Assembly (NCBI GenBank): GCA_043804035.1
Contig: JAZDJJ010000131.1
Coordinates: forward strand, 1-23,716
From: JAZDJJ01 sp043804035
Lineage (GTDB): Bacteria; Bacteroidota; Bacteroidia; Palsa-948
Reading direction: 5' to 3'
DNA length: 23,716 nucleotides
Of the stretch, positions 21,457 to 23,716 are shown piece by piece. The notes beneath the pieces were generated by a model, which was not told the DNA's origin, searched no databases, and worked only from the letters and a program-made list of their open reading frames with translations. The number at the start of each line of letters is the position of its first letter. Position 1 is the first letter of the stretch. The translations under genes were made by a program, and so were the position numbers.

Positions 21457-23553
21457 ATGAAAAAAAAATTACTTCCTCTTATTTTCATAGGAGTTTGGGC
21501 TTATGCTATCACAAATCTTGCAGCCCAAAATGTTCATTCTATTTCCGATGAACCACTCAAATACTGTGGCACTGATGAAGCCATGCACAATCTTTTTCTG
21601 AAAAATCCGGGGTTGAAGGAAGAAGTCAAGCGAATAGAATTAGAAGATCAAAAGAATGCCCAAAAAAATTCAAATCAGGAAATACAATTCAATCCTCCGG
21701 TTTATATTATTCCTGTGGTGGTGCATGTGATTCACAACTATGGAACAGAAAACATTTCTGACGCACAGGTAAAAGATGCTATCAACATTCTCACACGTGA
21801 CTTCAGAAAACAAAATGCTGATGCTGATCAGGTTGTTGCCGGCTTTAAACCGATTATTGCTGACTGCGAAATTGAATTTAAACTTGCACAGTTGGACCCT
21901 AACGGAGCATGCACAAATGGAATTGACAGGATTGTATCAAATCTTACATACAATGCAGACGATAATTCAAAACTTAATCAATGGCCCAGAAATAAATATC
22001 TCAATATATGGACTGTTGCCTCCTTGGAAAACAATGTAGCAGGGTATTCCACTTATCCTTCTGCGGTTAACTCTTTTCCCGGTAAAGATGGTATTGTGAT
22101 TCTACATAATTATATTGGCAGCATAGGAACAGGCAATGTACCTCATTCAAGAGCATTAACACATGAAGTTGGGCATTGGATAAATCTTTATCATCCTTGG
22201 GGCAATACCAACAACCCGGAAGTAAGTTGCGGAGACGATGGTGTTTCTGACACTCCTGAAACTAAGGGATGGAAATCCTGTAATCTCACCAAAAATGATA
22301 TTTGTAATCCGGGTAAAAACGAAAATGTTGAGAATTACATGGAGTATTCTTATTGCTCAAAAATGTTCACTTTATTACAAAAAACACGAATGAGAAATGC
22401 CTTAAACTCATCTATTTCTTCCCGAAATAATCTTTGTACGGCATCTAATCTGGCAGCAACAGGAGTAAGCACTGCACCACAACTGTGTAAAGCAGATTTT
22501 TCTGCCGCCACCAAAATTGCTTGCGTAAGTGTTCCGATTACATTTACCGACCTTTCATGGTCAGCTACTCCAACTTCCTGGCAATGGAATTTTGATAATA
22601 ACAGCACAATTGATGCCACTACAAAAAATCCTACTTATACTTACAGTACATCAGGAACTTATAGCGTAACATTAACTGTGAGTGATGGCATTAATACCCG
22701 CACCACTACAAAAGCATCTTATATTACAGTGCTGGGGAATATAGCAACAGCACAAGCAATTTATTCCGAAGGGTTTGAGAATGCAGGATTTCCTTATAGT
22801 GATTGGTATACTTTATCTTCATATAATACTGGTGTAACATGGAACCGTGTTACTACAGCAGCAGCAACAGGAACATCTTCTCTTAAACTAAATAATTATG
22901 CCGCTACTACCATTGATGTTGATGAAACTATCAGTCAGTCAATTGATCTCTCTAATATGGCAACTGTTTCTATGACCTTTCAGGTTGCTTACGCAATGCG
23001 AAACTCCAGTGATGTGGATCAACTGCGAGTACTTATCTCAGCAGATTGCGGTAATTCATGGATACAGCGATACTCAAAACCCGGAACTTCGCTTGCAACA
23101 GCAGGCATCGTTTCCGGTGCTTTCACTCCTTCTGCAAGTCAATGGAGAAAGGAAACTGTAAATATTGCACCGGGAATTGGGGCAAAAAATTTTCGGTACA
23201 GATTTGAATTTACAGGTAATGGAATCGGTAACAACATTTACATTGACGATATAAATATTACAGGAACACCGATAGGCATAGCAGAAGAAATTGTAAGCGA
23301 ATTTAATTTATCAGTAAATCCGAATCCATTTAACGGGAATGCTATTATCTTTTTTTCCACAGCACAAAAACATAAAATAGAACTATCTGTTTACGACTTG
23401 ATTGGCAAAGAAATAATTCCGATAACAAATAAAGAAATGAATGCTGGTTCTTACGAATTACCTCTGAATGCTCAACAATTGAAGAGTGGTATTTATTTTG
23501 TAAAACTTACTGTGGATAATTATTCAGTGGTAAAAAAAATTATTGTACAGTAA
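21457..23553 (+). CDS. Secreted M43-type zinc metalloprotease with PKD and T9SS sorting domain
   Basis: A 698-aa secreted protease. From the ATG at 21457 there is a signal peptide (MKKKLLPLIFIGVWAYA...LAAQ). A propeptide-like region follows, then the metalloprotease domain (about 80-330) with HEVGHWINLYH (H236, E237, H240, H246), the extended zinc motif of metzincins, and a Met-turn region ENYMEYSYCSKMF (M295), as in pappalysin-like M43 enzymes. A PKD domain follows (about 344-427; WQWNFDN...NPTYTYSTSGTYSVTLTVSDG), then a jelly-roll-like module (about 433-605; SEGFENAGFPYSDWY) and a type A T9SS sorting domain (617-698; NLSVNPNPFNG...GIYFVKLTVDNYSVVKKIIVQ). Starting at the TTG at 21379 would put 26 extra residues before the signal peptide and overlap the promoter. 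It probably degrades external protein after T9SS export. Confidence 0.93.
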   Translation: MKKKLLPLIFIGVWAYAITNLAAQNVHSISDEPLKYCGTDEAMHNLFLKNPGLKEEVKRIELEDQKNAQKNSNQEIQFNPPVYIIPVVVHVIHNYGTENISDAQVKDAINILTRDFRKQNADADQVVAGFKPIIADCEIEFKLAQLDPNGACTNGIDRIVSNLTYNADDNSKLNQWPRNKYLNIWTVASLENNVAGYSTYPSAVNSFPGKDGIVILHNYIGSIGTGNVPHSRALTHEVGHWINLYHPWGNTNNPEVSCGDDGVSDTPETKGWKSCNLTKNDICNPGKNENVENYMEYSYCSKMFTLLQKTRMRNALNSSISSRNNLCTASNLAATGVSTAPQLCKADFSAATKIACVSVPITFTDLSWSATPTSWQWNFDNNSTIDATTKNPTYTYSTSGTYSVTLTVSDGINTRTTTKASYITVLGNIATAQAIYSEGFENAGFPYSDWYTLSSYNTGVTWNRVTTAAATGTSSLKLNNYAATTIDVDETISQSIDLSNMATVSMTFQVAYAMRNSSDVDQLRVLISADCGNSWIQRYSKPGTSLATAGIVSGAFTPSASQWRKETVNIAPGIGAKNFRYRFEFTGNGIGNNIYIDDINITGTPIGIAEEIVSEFNLSVNPNPFNGNAIIFFSTAQKHKIELSVYDLIGKEIIPITNKEMNAGSYELPLNAQQLKSGIYFVKLTVDNYSVVKKIIVQ

Positions 23554-23575
23554 AATATTCTGATAGTTTAAATAA

Positions 23576-23699
23576 GGGCGGTTCCAGAAATTGATTTTTA
23601 ACCACGGAGCACACAAAGTCATTTCACAAAGAACACGAAGAACTCAATAAAATCAATGCTTTGTGGACTTTGTGATTTCTTAGTGGACTTTGTGGTTAA
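23576..23699. repeat. Element end plus long imperfect palindrome
   Basis: GGGCGGTTCCAGAAATTG (23576-23593) matches the inverted complement of the right end of the 16114-16285 element. It is followed by an imperfect palindrome bounded by TTAACCAC (23598) and GTGGTTAA (ending 23699), with ACACAAAGTC and GACTTTGTG in its arms. No gene is visible after 23553. Confidence 0.7.
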
Positions 23700-23716
23700 G
23701 TGTTTTTTGAATTTTT

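Noticed and set aside
1..23716. tRNA or rRNA genes
   Set aside because: I saw no cloverleaf-like or rRNA-like stretch by eye; all GC-rich islands are explained by repeats or coding sequence. A covariance-model search would be needed to exclude small RNAs.

Overview
The window is AT-rich DNA from a member of the Bacteroidota, probably an uncultured or environmental lineage. The evidence is a type IX secretion (T9SS) C-terminal sorting domain, lipoproteins with FFSC- or FSC-type lipoboxes, several promoters of the Bacteroidota form TTG-N17-20-TAnnTTTG, a DUF2279 protein, a DUF6934 protein, and a run of FKBP-type lipoproteins behind nrnA that resembles the gldI neighbourhood of gliding Bacteroidota. 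Species cannot be told from the sequence.

Layout. 1-672 (minus): 5' part of an exported SBBP beta-propeller-repeat protein, with an octanucleotide array and a dispersed repeat in its leader. 1171-3284 (plus): hemW overlapping a DUF2279 gene. 3285-4095: no convincing gene; a 21-bp minisatellite and palindromic repeats. 4096-7667 (minus): M28 peptidase lipoprotein, cysS, and a MORN/YwqK-like exported protein with its own promoter and terminator. 8127-10517 (plus): aroB and aroA. 10586-12393 (minus): phoH-like ATPase and yebC-family regulator. 12641-16112 (plus): nrnA-like DHH phosphoesterase followed by three FKBP-type lipoproteins. 16390-18641 (plus): a two-gene threonine catabolic operon (SDR-type threonine dehydrogenase plus glycine C-acetyltransferase). 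18642-23716: accessory region with tandem and palindromic repeats, a glycine-rich exported protein, a DUF6934 gene overlapping an unlisted 52-codon gene, and an M43-type metalloprotease with PKD and T9SS sorting domains.

How the genes fit together. The housekeeping genes cover heme insertion, cysteinyl-tRNA charging, two shikimate-pathway steps, nanoRNA/pAp turnover and threonine breakdown to glycine and acetyl-CoA. The envelope genes (three FKBP lipoproteins, M28 lipoprotein, DUF2279, MORN protein, SBBP, glycine-rich and M43 proteins) point to a cell that invests heavily in exported proteins.

The most unusual layer is repetitive DNA. A family of hairpin-forming intergenic elements, some bounded by GGGCAGTTCYARAAAT-like inverted ends, occurs many times, once apparently inserted in frame in the 5' end of the M28 gene. 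Four signal peptides contain heptanucleotide repeats of differing quality. CAATGYAA octamer arrays sit directly upstream of two exported-protein genes. The best candidate for an undescribed functional unit is the DUF6934 gene with its overlapping 52-aa partner.
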